This document shows, piece by piece, positions 45,488 through 57,560 of a stretch of DNA of 64,000 nucleotides; within the stretch, counting starts at the first letter, position 1; every line of letters starts with the position of its first letter. Location of the stretch: NCBI GenBank assembly GCA_029532415.1, contig JAQOTA010000050.1:3038001-3102000 (forward strand), in the 5' to 3' direction. The notes below the pieces were generated by a model. It was not told where the DNA came from. It did not search any database and was given only the letters and a program-made list of their open reading frames with translations. Made by a program: the position numbers and the translations under genes. This DNA is from Marasmius tenuissimus (Eukaryota > Basidiomycota > Agaricomycetes > Agaricales > Marasmiaceae).

Positions 45488-48400
45488 CTAAACCACGCTG
45501 TATCTGCCTGTAGCAGTAGGATTACGCATCTCCGCTTGCAACGCAGCTGTCGATGCCTCAACAAGAAGCCGCTTGATCTCGCGCACTGCTTGTTCGACCT
45601 GGGAAGAGTGTGAGTCACGTATAAGTTAACAAACAAACAGAGGACGTACCCGGAATTCTTCGTTGGACTCGACAAGGAGGTGGAGCTTGGGAGGCCCTTC
45701 GAGCGGTGGCTCCTTGCCTGATTCATAGTAAATGCCCTTGTTGGTTACGGAGGCACCAGTCATATCGATGAGCTATTGAATCGTATTGTCAGATTGTGAT
45801 CAGAAGGGTACACTCGTAATGAAACACACCTGAACCATGGTCTCCTTGTTCGTAACACGCCATCTTGCTTTTTGAGGATAGTCGTTGATCGGAATGACAG
45901 CATGGAAGTCGTTCGTGTCAGTGCTTGAGCTAACCTTCCTATCTGGATTGCTCTCAAACTGAATCTGTGACTGCAGCACCAGCTTAGACGCTCTTATCTG
46001 AGCATTCAACTTCGCGACAACACTCGTAGCCTGCTTTTGGGCAGCAGTGTCTGAACCTGCCCGTGCAGCAGCTTCCTCAGCGGCCCGAACCTGTGCCTGC
46101 AACCTCTCCTCCTCTTTGGCCTGGGCGACACGTCGGGCAGCAACAGCAGCACTACCACTAAGGACACCCTTCGAAGAATCGGGAGCCGGTCCACGTTTGA
46201 TTTCGACCTTGAAGTTGCCGAACGTCATGTCATCGCCGGTCGTAGCTTTGTCTGTCTTGGTCTCCTCCGTCGCAGCAGCTGGAGCTTTCTCCTCTTCCGG
46301 TTCTCCATAGGCTTTCCGCTCTGCTTTCTCTTTGGCATCGCGCTCCTTATCGAGCCGGTCAAGGCCCTTCCCACCAAATCCGGATCCCGCCGCTTGAGCT
46401 TTGCCCAACTTGATTTTCTCGATGAAACCTGAAGTTGTAATGTTGAGCCCCGCCCTACTTGTGAAACATGAAACAAGCGGATGACTTACCATTTGCCAAC
46501 TCCTCGAGTTCCTTGGGGATGGCTGCATTGCTCGCTTTCACAGCCCGATAAATATCGACAGAGTATCTCTCCTGTTCCGGTGTTATAAACGTTACACATG
46601 TTCCCTTGTTCCCAGCACGACCAGTTCGTCCTGCTCGGTGAACATAGTCCTCCATATGGTTAGGTGCATCGTAGTTGATGACAAGCTTCAGCTGCTTTAC
46701 ATCCAATCCTCTCGCGGCGACAGAAGTTGCAATCACGATCGGAACCACGCCCGACTTGAAATCGGCGATAGTGGAGTCACGGTCAACCTGATCCTTCCCA
46801 CCATGGAGAGACATACAGAGATAGCCCTTGCGCATAAGTTCCCGGAGGAGGTTGTCGGCCGCCTCCTGTCGGTCGACAAAGATGAGTGTCCGGGCCTCGG
46901 GGTCTTCATTGTAAATCTGCCCAAGAATTTCCAGTAGTCGAGTGAATTTACTCTCCTCCTGCCGAACCTCGACTATCTGCTCAATTTCTGCAGCTACGAC
47001 CGAGCGTCCTCCAACAGTAATTTCAAGAGGTTTCCGAAGAATCTTCCGAGCCAGAGAATCCATTTGTTTTGGGAATGTCGCAGAGAAGAGCACGGTTTGG
47101 CGGTCCGGACGAATGTTGTTCACGATTTTCATAACCTGCGGTTCGAATCCCATATCAAACATTCGGTCGGCTTCGTCGAGGACAACGTACGTGACCCGCT
47201 TCAAGTTGGTGACACGACCAGAGTTTGCCGTAAGTAGGTCAATCATACGACCAGGAGTACAGACAATGATCTCGGCGCCCTTCTTCAACTCTGCTATTTG
47301 GTCCTTGATCGGGGAGCCACCATAAGCACACACGGCCTGCAAGAAGTGATGAGGAGCTGCATGGTTGCACACAACGGAAGTGACTCACCCTGAGATTCAA
47401 TACTTTCAAAAACGGTTTGCATTCCCTATGTATTTGAACTGCTAGTTCACGAGTGGGTGTCATAACGATAGCAATCGGACCTTCCATTTGTTCCAAGGGA
47501 CGCTGGTCCTTGATGTGGCGGAAGAGGGGAAGCAAGAAGGCGATGGTTTTCCCCGAGCCTGTCTTCGCAACACCTATGACATCGCGTCCGGACATGATAG
47601 CAGGAACGGCTTGCGCCTGAATAGAGGTGGGGGCAGTGTAATTGAGCTTTTTGATCACTTCCAAGCTGTAAGAGCGTCAGTCAAGAAGTCCAAACCAAGA
47701 TAAAATCAACTTAAGAACACACCAGCTGGCAGGAAGACCAAAATGGCTCCACTTTGTGACGGGACGGGGGCAGTCGACCCCGCGAATCTTGATACTGTCA
47801 AGTTCAAGTCGCAGTAACTCGGCCTCTTCATCAGTCATCGCAGCTATGTCGGGTGGGGGGATGTAGAACTCTTTCCTGAAGGGCTCGTAGTTGACGCGAG
47901 AATGATCAACAATAGCCAGCTCCTTCTTCTTCGCCTTCTTAGCAGCCAATGCCAAGATATCTTCTGGATTGAGGTCGGTAGTATCGAGTTCATCGGGCAA
48001 AGCTTCTTCTGAAATATCCTCATCGTCAGCGCCTTCGTCCAGTCTCTTATTGAGACGCCCATTGGCATTGCCCATCTTCTTCATGTCCTCCATATTGACC
48101 TTCTTCACCTCTTCTTTGACTCCACTCATGAATGCATCCAGAGGATCAACGTCGTCTTCATCAACCACATCCATGGTCTCCTCTGCCTTCTTTTTCTGCA
48201 TCGCCTGGTCCATTCTGTTTGCTTCCTCGTCATCATCATCAACCTCAAGGTCCCCAACACTAGCTTCACCTTCATTCATCGTCATATCTACGGCAGGCAT
48301 GTCTTCCAGCTTCTCCAACTTGCGCTTCGTTTCGACTGAGTCGTCCATGGACGCAGTCATCGACTTTGTGAACTCTGGTTTGAGGGGCAATCCCTTCAGA

Positions 48401-49099
48401 CCCAGTCCTCCTAGAGCGGCGCGATTCAATTGGCCAGTGGGTTTTGCGGGTAGTTCAGCTGATGCTAGGAGCGACCAAGTGATGTGAAATCTGGGATTGC
48501 AAAGAGAGAAACATGAAAAACATACCTGGCGTAGACTTCCCAGCCAATGCCATTGCCTTAGCTTTTGCCTCCCCAAGCGCCTTTTTGGCCTCTCGATCCT
48601 TCTTCCATGCCTCGAGCCTCGCACGTTTTGCCTTCATTGCTTCATCTTCCGGGGGCGGTGTTGGCGTTGCGACCGGTTCTGTAGGAGGTTGAGGACGTGC
48701 AGGAGAGGGAGGTTTTGTTGGACGACGTTCTCTTGAACGAGACCGACGCCTGTCGTCTCTTCGGTCGTCTCTTCTGTCGTCTCTTCTGTCATCGCGCCTG
48801 TCGTCTCTGTATTCCCTTCTTCTCTCGTCGCGGTATCTGTCCCGGTCTCTATCCTTGTCCCTGTCCCTATCACGTCTTTCCCGGTCACGGTCCCAATCCC
48901 TGTCCCGGTCGTCGTCGTATCGTGATCTATTGCTCGGCCTTGGGGCACGCCTAGTGGGCGACGGAGACCGTGATGAACGATGAGAGTGCCTTACCCTTTT
49001 ATTCGAGACGTCGGGGGAATATGACCTGTCTCTCCGCCCCATTCCGCGTTGAAGGTGAGAGTCAAGAGAAAGAAGTTGTTTGTGCTTGTTTGTGCTCAT
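45488..49099 (-). CDS. PRP5: Pre-mRNA-processing ATP-dependent RNA helicase PRP5
   Basis: DEAD-box helicase that remodels U2 snRNP at branch-site selection. The N-terminus has RS/RD-rich tracts ([18 protein letters not shown]) and a helical acidic region with [20 protein letters not shown]. It precedes [14 protein letters not shown], a Q-motif ([11 protein letters not shown]), [72 protein letters not shown] and [10 protein letters not shown]. The C-terminal conserved block ends [20 protein letters not shown] and ATGRYSVV. At least seven exons are needed. The start is either 49099 (MSTNKHKQ) or the in-frame Met at 49042 ([11 protein letters not shown]). The stop TAG is at 45490-45488. Confidence 0.92.
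48749..48808 (-). repeat. 12-bp tandem repeat coding RDDR units in PRP5
   Basis: A short tandem array of the unit TCGTCTCTTCTG (plus strand) with some variation, coding (R)[12 protein letters not shown] on the minus strand in the PRP5 N-terminal arginine/aspartate tract. It should be variable in length between strains. Confidence 0.7.
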
Positions 49100-49194
49100 T
49101 ACCTGAAGGGTTAAGCGCTAGCGCCAGATTGCGTCAACACTGAGTCTGAGACTCGGATTGCTGTTTGGACTCGAATCTGACTCGAACTATCACC

Positions 49195-50321
49195 ATGGCC
49201 AACATACTAGATGCTTCTGCCTTGCTTTCCCTTCTTCCTTCACTCCTTCCAGAGTCAGAAAAGAAGCTAAACTCACCACAAGATGCTCTTGCGGCACTGT
49301 CTCATACGATCTTATCTGCTCTGGCTTTTCGTCTGACCGGAGTTGACGACGCATCTACAACGTCTCATGGCACCAATAATACACTTCCTAGTGGTTGGAA
49401 AAAGAACGGTCCCGGGAACTATACGTTTCGCTATAAGCACGACCAGAGCAGCCTCGATTTTCTGATCAAGATATCCAGCCTGGGCTCCCGTCTGCTCTTC
49501 AATGCGATCGCGACTCAAGTGGGTGATTTTGATCCTTGTTAAAATGAGTCTCATCTTCCCTCTGATAGAGCGAGAAAGTCGCTTCCCTTGACATTTCAAC
49601 GGATAATTTCATATCCCCGTCTTCGTTCCCCTATGAAATCCGCGCAGACGCGCAACCTCTGGTCCATTGCTACATTTCCTCTGCTCGCGTCACAGACTTT
49701 GTTTCTCAGTTTAAGTTGAAAATCATTCAAAAACTCACCCCAGGCCTGCAAAAGGAGGGTTATGTTGAGGAAACCGAAACCACAGTTTCGACTGCAGACA
49801 ACTCTCAGGGTAGGAACCCAAACCCTGCCCCACAACCTGCAGAGCCTCGCATTCCCAGATATGATCCGCACGAAGAATTTCCCGGTCGTATTCCCTCTCA
49901 CATACCTCCTCAAAACCCATTGCAGATTGGACGACGTGATTTAGACCCTCTACCCGGCGGCTCTTTCCAACCTCCGCCACTGTTCCCACCTGACAATGAT
50001 GACGGTATGTTTGTGGGTCCAAACCATCCAATCTTCGGTCGAAGGGATCCTCACTCCGGTACTCGTGGCCCTTGGGGTGGGGATGGGTTCCTACCACCCA
50101 TGGGTGCTCCCCCTGGCGCCAGGTTTGACCCAGTTGGGCCAAACATTGGACCCTTCCCTGGTAACCTGGGCCCTGGAGGGCGTGGAAGGGGAAACGTTCC
50201 AGGTGGCGGAAACAGGCATGGTCCAGACAACGACGAATTCATGCCCCCTGGTTTTGTGAGTTGTTCATACGATCCATTTGACCCGTTACTGACTCGGTCT
50301 CAGAACGATATGTACATGTAA
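49195..50321 (+). CDS. Proteasome regulator PI31-like protein
   Basis: PI31 binds the 20S core and affects proteasome assembly and transport. The N-terminal FP domain reads LSPQ-like NSPQDALAALSHTILSAL, LPSGWKKNGPGNYTFRYKHD and FLIKISSLGSRLLFNAIATQ, then VTDFVSQFKLKIIQKLTPG. The C-terminal half is Pro/Gly/Arg-rich (RIPRYDPHEEFPGRIP, FGRRDPHSG, GGRGRGNVPGGG) as in PI31. The last exon, 50304-50321, has 18 nt and encodes NDMYM-stop. Met-Tyr-Met fits the HbYX proteasome-binding motif (hydrophobic-Tyr-any). The divergent neighbour is PRP5. Confidence 0.88.
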
Positions 50322-50474
50322 CTTTTGTAACTCCCACACCCGTTTGTAGTATAACGAAAAGGAGTGTATTTGTATTGGCTGTGAGAGGACCGCCTTGAGG
50401 CTGCCTTCAGCCTTTGAAAGCCATCGCCTAACATTTCGAATTCCAAAAAAGGCAATCTGAGACGACGAGAATAA

Positions 50475-50482
50475 TATAAAAA
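50475..50482 (+). promoter_or_regulatory. TATA box of the acidic conserved protein gene
   Basis: TATAAAAA lies 44 bp before the ATG at 50519, so the 5' UTR should be very short. It supports that start. Confidence 0.5.
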
Positions 50483-50518
50483 GCCCCCAACGCAGTTCTG
50501 CCTTTCCGTATCCACACC

Positions 50519-51484
50519 ATGATGTCTTCACCCCCCAGCTCGCCAACTTCTCCCAGACTATCGAGTAATGCCGCTATGCGTCGAAAGAATGTTGTACCTC
50601 CAGGTTTTCGTGCCTCGCCGCGAGAGAGACCGAAACCAATTTCGGATATGTCAATCCCTGAACTACAGGAACGCTATAGGAAGAATTGCAGGACCCTTTC
50701 ATCGCCGTAAGTCTGCTATCCATCAACGCAATATCCCGACTAACAGTATTGTGCAGTGGGGCCTCGACGTCAACCTATGTGCAGAGGATCACGGCTGAAC
50801 AGGCCGCGATCGTAAGTCAACTCGAAATACATGGAATGGATGTTATCAACACCGGAATGATGAATACGAGGATAGGCGAAGACAAGTCAACATTACGGGA
50901 ATCTCAACCTCCGATGAGCAGACCCATTGGGGCCAAACAACGGGCTTTAGCGAGATTTGTGCGGTCTACTTCCCCTTTTTGCCTCAACTCGTGGACTTAT
51001 TGCTTCCTCTTTCTTTGAAGGGCGACACTCACGGTACTGTCGGATCGCTTAGCATGCAGGAGGCCATCGAAATTGAACAGCGAGCCCACGCTCAGGATCG
51101 CGAACGACAACAGAAGCTAATTGAGAAACGGCGACGCCAAGGTTTACCTATTAAGGGAGAGTCGAATCAGGAATCCAGAGCTGAGTTTGAAGCACGAATG
51201 TGGGCTTTCATGTGAGAGCAATCCCCCGAATTCCCAATGTAACACCACTGATTGGATCACATCCCAGGACCTACAAGCCGACAGATTCTGACATGGAAGA
51301 TGACGACGATGAAGACGACGACGACGACGACCCCGCTACCTGGTTCGACGATGACCAGGATGACGGCCGGAAGGGCCAAGATATAGTCGAACCTGACGAG
51401 GAAGATCTCTCGAATATCATACGAATCGACCACAATAAACTGGCTTACAGCACGTTCTATGAGCCGAGAGGCGACGGCGATTGA
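50519..51484 (+). CDS. Conserved fungal protein with acidic C-terminus, function unknown
   Basis: I recognise no named domain. The product starts MMSSPPSSPTSPRLSSNAAM and has a basic Pro/Arg part (RKNVVPPGFRASPRERPKPI), a short helix (MSIPELQERYRKNC) and a conserved-looking block (MMNTRIGEDKST, RPIGAKQRALAR). A long charged helix follows (MQEAIEIEQRAHAQDRERQQ, KLIEKRRRQGLPIKGE), then an Asp/Glu run (MEDDDDEDDDDDD) and a closing PATWFDDDQDDG, IIRIDHNKLAYSTFYEPRG. Three GT-AG introns fit (after TLSSP, after ALARF, and inside WAFM). The balanced conserved blocks and introns argue that it is a real gene. A chaperone-like or nuclear role is possible but not shown. Confidence 0.75.
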
Positions 51485-51628
51485 AATTACGCATAGCAGT
51501 GAAATAACTATTTGTACCGTAGCAATTATTCCAAGTGTAAGAATGTCTCCCTGATGTATCGGTCTGCATAGTAGTTGTATATAACATGTAGTTGGGATCC
51601 AGATGACGATTGCGCGATGATCAGGGCT

Positions 51629-54600
51629 TTAACGAGCGTGGACGGGGCAGCTTTTGCCGCGTTGCAACCAAGACGAGAGGCAGGCTACATGAAACACGAG
51701 GTGAATCAATGCGATGTACTTGGACTCACCAGGCAGAATGAGAGAACTCACCATTATGGAAGCTACATAAACAACTCAAGCGGGCTACGGTCGAACCTGA
51801 GAAGGCAACAGTTACTAAAATGTCCCAGCCTGAAAATGACTCGATTTTACCTTTCGCGAATTCCTCCAGACATATGACACCTGTGTGAGTGGTGAGTTAA
51901 TGGAAAGCCAACTTTAGAACAATTCGACAGACGCACATTCAGACCCAATTAGAGCGCTTTCGGACGGAAGCACATAGACTAGGTATTTGGCTGTTTGCGG
52001 GGTAGTACTGGACCCGCCTTCCAAACAGGTCTTGACGTGCGCTTCCTGTTCCGCTGCCCCTCCAAGCTGGTCGAGGTTCCGATTGCATACAGGACATCTG
52101 CAGCAGAGATAAGCTTCTCAATGGTAGTAGGGAGTCGGGACTCATTGCACTTACTCGGCGAGGTCGCTAAGCTGCGAACCGGATTGGCCTCTGTTTGGAT
52201 GACTTGGAACAGTCAGCCGCTCCTGATCAATGAAAACCCTCTCCATTGAAGCATTCCGCATCCCGTGGAATGGACTGGGTATTGTTCCGTTGACTTCTGA
52301 GAAGCACTTCTGACATACACGCTGGCTGCTGGAAGATGCTGAGGTGTCAGCATGCCCGGGTTCGTGTACAATATCAGACGGGTCCAGGAGGGCTCTGAAG
52401 GCCGAGCAACGGTCGCAAAATATTTTTCCGCAACGGCGACAATGCTGGTATGGAATGTTAATGACCATTAATCTCGCATCCAGTCTTTTTACGTACGTGC
52501 TTCAAAAAGTCAAGTATCAGTGAAGTGAATTTCTATATGACAAACCGAACGACTTACTCGGCGATTGATAAAATTGAATCGGCGTTGGCACTCGCGGCAG
52601 TTTGAAACATCCTCATCTCGTTCCCATTGGTGTATTTGGTGGGGGCTGGGTTGTGTCCATCTTGTCACTTTCTGCGGTGCCTCGTGGGTTGGCACCCGAA
52701 AATCCGGAGCTTGAGATAACTGAGGTGTCAGATCAGTGGGCTGGCGGGACGTGCTCGGACGGTTGAAGTAATCGGTAGTACTCGACGCTCGAGAAGCGGA
52801 CCTGATCATACTGTCTCGAGGTGATGATCCCGGGTAATGGAACTCGTCGTCTGAATCATCGCCATTGTCCTCGACGTAGTCATCTGTGCAAACCGCGAAT
52901 GAATAAACCTCAAGTAAATGGGAAAGGACTGCACTGTACCGTCACCAGAGATAAGAAGGCCTTGAGCACTGGCAGCAAGCCTCCTTCGTTCGAGTTCCCT
53001 CCCGTAAGCGTTCAAAAGCACTTCTGCTTGGGTTTTCCTCTCAACATCTTCGTCACCTGGTAGCATGATTATCAGAAAAGTGAAAGTTAGAATGGGATCG
53101 ACACTAACCTAGGATACCTTGCCCCAATTCCATCGTTGCGCGTTCAAGCTTGGCAATGGCGCGTCGTGCTTCGACAGCTGAGGATGCTGCGTTCTGCCAG
53201 TCCGACTGTTTTCCGACCAGGTATCGCGCCCGACTGACATAATCCTGAGTGGAAGAGAGGAAGTTCGAAGATATCGCACCCAATTCTTGACCTTCTTCGT
53301 CTCCAGATGAGGAGTGAGGTTCCTCGGTGTAGGGTACCAAATTGCCTTCGTCGTTAATCGAGTACATGCCTCCATCAGGAAGAAGGAAAGGCAAGGGGGG
53401 GATGTCGAGTCTCCGGCGCATGACACGAACCCAACGACGGCGCCGAACCCATGTCGTTGGCTGAGGATGGGGAGATCTTCTGGAAGAGGTTCCACCTAAG
53501 CCCGGTGACAACGTTACACCTCCTGATACTATTCGCTGCAATGGAGGGGGCATTTCGGCTGTCCAGGATTCGTCTTGATCAGTAAAGCGATGGGCGTATT
53601 GCCATCCTTCCTCGGCATCCACATTGGGTTGAGTAACGTCCAACGTCCAATCAGATCTGATGAGGGAGGATGAAGCAGGTACGGAGAAGAGGAAGAAAAG
53701 ACTACTTACAACCAGAAGTGGCTTCGTTCACAACCTTCAAGGTGAGTAGAGCCCGGGATAGGTAACGTCCAAGGGCTCTCCCGAAGAGGAAGCTGGACAT
53801 CACTCCTCCAGGCCGGAACCAATTTATCGGTGGTCCCGCCGTTCGCATTGGGTAACCGTACTTCGAACGGCGCTCGACGACCCTGCTTGCCTAAACCTGA
53901 TGCAGAGAATTTTGGTCTACCACCGGAGACGGCGAGGGTCTTGATGCGAGTATCGAGTTTTTGGTTCTCGTACAAGACAATGGGAACAGTCGTGTGAACG
54001 GAGAGGGGATTGTAAGGAACGGGTGAGTCGCTCCATCGCTCAGCTTCAGCTCTTTGTAGAATCTGGATGGAGGTCAACGGAAAATGAAGCGAACACAAGT
54101 GTTGCAACACACTTCGCAAATCCAAACTTCGAAGACACCGGCTGCTGCGTCGAAAGCAGTCTCTCCCCAATTATTCCGTATCAAAGGGCCTGCAGCTTGC
54201 TTATTCAGAAGGTAGTGAACGACGGGAAGGTGACCCTTTGAGGCAGCATTCACTTTGACCGGAGTGCAAGAGATGGAGTGAGTGAATATGGACAGAGGGC
54301 GATAACAGGCTACTCACTGAGGGGTGTCCATCCACCTTTGCTCCGCTTATCAACACCACGGACACCGTTTGAATCACTTGCAGCGCCTCCCTTCTCGCAA
54401 AGCCATCTGACGATATCAAGATATCCCTACGCGGAAACGTGAGTCGATAACTAAAGTAATTCGGACTCGGACATACCTTCGAACAGGCGTTATGGAGAGC
54501 GGTCCATCCGTCTGCATCGCGGGCGTGAACATCAGCCTTGTCGGGAAGAAGATATTCGATGATGTGAAGATAACCGTTGAGGGCAGCTTTGTGAACAGCC

Positions 54601-55221
54601 GTCTATTGGTGGGGAGATAAGTAAAACTCGAATGACCCCTTCAACAACGTGGCGATACGAACTTCTCCTTCTTTGTCCTCTAAGTCAGGCATTGCACCGC
54701 ACTCCTCCACCACTGCAAAAATCATCCTGAGTTCCAACATCAAATAGATGATACAAGACGAGAGAGCACGAACGCCACTTGATAACGTTGAGGTGGCCCT
54801 TGTTGGCAGCTGCGTGCAAAGCAGTATAGCCTGTCCGGGTAGACGCGTCATTGGCAAGGCTGAAAGCTTCTACATCTCCAGCGTCCAGGGCATTTCGAAA
54901 GAGCTTTTTTAGTAGTGGTAGATCTCCAGACGAGGCGGCTGCACATAATGACTCCAACTGTGCTGGCGAAGGGCGGGGTTGGGGAGGGGGCTGAGCGACC
55001 TCTTCAACTTGCTCTTCTTTACTGGAAGTGCTGGGTGCCTCCTCAGTGCCGGGGTATACGAATTCGTCGTCCGAGTCGTTGTCGGCTTGGGCTCCTGGAT
55101 AGGAAAAGTGTTCCGGAGAAGACCGTGCACTCGAAAGGCCTGACCTGAATGGAGTATGAGAAAGACGTTTGAAAGTGATTGAGCTAGAGAATTACTCTGT
55201 GATTGTTCCGAGGTTACTCAT
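51629..55221 (-). CDS. Ankyrin-DysF-FYVE-RING protein, predicted endosomal E3 ubiquitin ligase
   Basis: Domains in order: a short Asp-rich N-terminus (MSNLGTITE, DNDSDDEFVYPG); about five ankyrin repeats (TGYTALHAAANKGHLNVIKW, TAVHKAALNGYLHIIEYLL, DGWTALHNACSKGYLDIVRW, GGWTPLMNAASKGHLPVVHY, NWGETAFDAAA); a DysF-type domain in two parts (VPIVLYENQKLDTRI; WTLDVTQPNVDAEEGWQYAH; WVRRRRWVRVMRRRLDIPPL); a helical linker; and FYVE (WERDEDVSNCRECQRRFNFI, then RRHHCRRCGKIFCDRCSAF, ending RVCQKCF). A C2HC-like knuckle (CPVCNRNLDQL to EAHVKTCLEGG) and a C-terminal RING (ECVICLEEFAKG, LSCLCSFHNACLSSWLQRGK, SCPVHAR) follow. FYVE binds PI3P on endosomes and the RING suggests ubiquitin-ligase activity, as in yeast Pib1. 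The second His of RRHH comes from a 3-nt exon, 52499-52497. Convergent with the acidic protein gene, 144 bp apart. Confidence 0.85.
52497..52499 (-). other. Candidate 3-nt microexon (one His codon) in the FYVE domain
   Basis: The exon before ends NRR (phase 0) with donor GTAAGT at 52558. The exon after begins HCRRCG. Between them CAC is flanked by AAG and GTACGT, giving introns of 58 and 52 nt, normal here, each with a plausible branch site. Including CAC yields the full RRHHCRRCG signature; skipping it drops one His. Confidence 0.65.
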
Positions 55222-55765
55222 CGCAGACGTTGAGCTCAACGGCGTCAAGACCCGAGAATTGGTGCAGCTCGCTACAAAGCCAGCAAGTTTCCCACATGAT
55301 CGCGCGTAAAAATTATTATCAAATTGCTTTGATGGCCCGGTCCGCCACTCCGGGCACAATATGAGAAGTTCAGTTGGCACTCAGTTGGTGTTCCCCCTCA
55401 CCGCTCTCGATATCCGCCATCACCATTCACGATTACCGTGGGCCAGAGGAGTGCAGACTTGTCGGAGTTGACAGGCTGGAACGGGTTCTTATCTATGCTC
55501 GTTTCCGGCAAACGCAGGGCCTGAAGAGCACTCGAAATTCGCCGAACTTGGGTTGAACTGCATTTACACCATCATCCGGTGGAGTTCACGCGTTTACTAG
55601 CACTTGACTGGCACACATGAGTTACCATCACGTGGAACACCCCAAATATCCAGCTGAGGGAGCTGAGAGGGACTGGACGAACGAAACGGGACGGAGTTGA
55701 TGGCGGGCCATTCTCCGCGGGAGGGATTTAAGATTCCCCTTTGGGCGCTTGCGATGTTATTTAAA
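55222..55765. other. Divergent promoter region, FYVE-RING / aminotransferase
   Basis: These 544 bp lie between two start codons. There are no supported frames; a short GC-rich palindromic patch near 55710 (CTCCGCGGGAG) is the only structure noticed. Confidence 0.4.
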
Positions 55766-57560
55766 ATGCTTGCACCCTTCCTGACTCGAACCTCTATCTT
55801 CCCCACTTTCATCAGAGCCTCCAGATCCATTCACATCAGAATGGCCTCAGCTGTCCAACATCAAGATCGTGCCAAACTTTTCACTCCGTCCTCTCGACTA
55901 GAAGAGGGTCGGGCGATGGTTTTGGATGTCTGGTCGGTCTTCAAGTAAGTCTTCTCCGCGACTACGACGCAAAAAATCGTTCAACCAAGTGTGACCACAG
56001 CGCCGCCAATCTTCCTGCCGATTGTATCAACCTCGGTCAAGGATACATGAACTTTGCTCCCCCACAATGGGTCACCGATGCCGCTGAAGAAGCTCTGAAC
56101 AATGTCATGGTGAACCACTACTCTCACCCGAAGGGTCGCATTCGCCTCCGTGAAGCTATCAAGAACTACTATAGTCCCCAGCTGCAAAGGGACCTGAATC
56201 CTGAAACGGAGATTATCGTCACCTCTGGAGCCAACGAAGGTGCGTATCACGGCCGTGGAGAAAGGGTTGATATATTGACAAACGGAACTCTAGGTCAGTA
56301 CGCCGTTTGGACCGCTTTCCTCGAACACGGCGACGAGGTTATTGTATTCGAGCCGTTCTTCGATCAATACCTCCCTTCCATCGTATTCAACGGCGGAAAA
56401 ACCGTGTATGTGCCTCTTCACCCACCCAAAGCAGACGCCATCAGGTCCACGAGTAACGATTGGACTATTGATGTTGAAGAACTCAGGTGCGCCCGTTCTC
56501 GGTGCTACTATCGCTCATGTCTGAGTATCTATCAGGCGTGCTGTCACCTCCCGAACTAAGATGATTGTTGTGAATACACCACATAATCCCGTTGGGAAAG
56601 TCTTTACAAGAAAGGAATTGGAGGATATTGCCAGTGTCGCCGAGGAGTTCAATCTGATCGTCATGTCTGATGAAGTGGTACGTTCCTTGATCCTCCGAAC
56701 TATGCGGGCTACGCGGGCTAACGCTCCTTTAGTACGACTGTCTAGTGTTCGATGGCAAAGAACACGTCAGCATTGCCACTCTTCCTGGAATGTGGGACCG
56801 TACCGTCACCGTAGGCTCCGCTGGGAGTAAGTGGGTTGTTCATCTCCCGCAATTCGGATTGTTTACGTAGTTGACAGAGTCCTTCGCTGCCACGGGCTGG
56901 CGTGTCGGCTGGCTCATCGGCCCCCAGTCACTCATTCAGCCCACTCTCGCTGCTAGCACTCGTATCGTCTTCTGCTCGAACTCTCCTCTCCAAGAAGCCG
57001 CTGCTGCCGGTCTCGAACAAGTTGTGCAAAGGAACTTCTTCCAGATCCAGAGAGACGAGTATGCAGAGAGACGGCAAGTCCTGACCGATTGTTTCGATCG
57101 CCTGGGACTCCCGTACACGCATCCGGAAGGTGGTTACTTCGTCTTGCTCGTGAGTTGTCGCCTCCCATTTGTTTTTTCTCTTTGTTCATCGCATGACTAT
57201 AACAGGATGTATCGAGGGTGAAAATCCCTGATGACTATCCTTTCCCTGCATCCCTTAACGGAAGAGGACGTGACTTCAAGTAGGTTTTGCTGGAGAGATG
57301 TCAAATTTCTGACTTTTGATATCCCTCTCCAGGGTCGGTTGGTTCGTCGCACTAGAGGTCGGCGTTTCTACGATCCCCGTCAGCGAGGTTTGTGTCCATT
57401 GATCTCTTCTTTTACCAAATCTCATAAGGTCTATTAGTTTTACTGTGCAGAACACGCCAACATCGGAGAAGCTTTCCTCCGATTCGCGTTCTGCAAGGAT
57501 GTTGATACCCTCAAGAGAGCTGCGGAACGATTGGAAAAGATCAAGCAATACATAGTTTAG
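55766..57560 (+). CDS. BNA3: Kynurenine--oxoglutarate / class I-II aminotransferase
   Basis: PLP enzyme of the kynurenine aminotransferase/cysteine-S-conjugate beta-lyase branch. Motifs: AANLPADCINLGQGYMNFAP, VNHYSHPKGRIRLREAIKNY, VTSGANEGQYAVWTAFLEHG, VNTPHNPVGKVF, LIVMSDEVYDCLVFDG, and TVGSAGKSFAATGWRVGWLI with the PLP lysine. The Lys codon is split by an intron (A|AG). The tail reads HANIGEAFLRFAFCKD. The start MLAPFLTRTSIFPTFIRASR looks like a mitochondrial presequence; MASAVQHQDRAKLF at 55841 is a second, cytosolic-type start. Seven to eight introns are present. The stop TAG is at 57558-57560. It makes kynurenic acid in the model enzymes; the true substrate here is not proven. Confidence 0.85.

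Noticed and set aside
48749..48808. Regular short repeats that could suggest a CRISPR-like array
   Set aside because: The repeats are contiguous 12-bp coding units of the PRP5 RD tract with no spacers, in a eukaryote.
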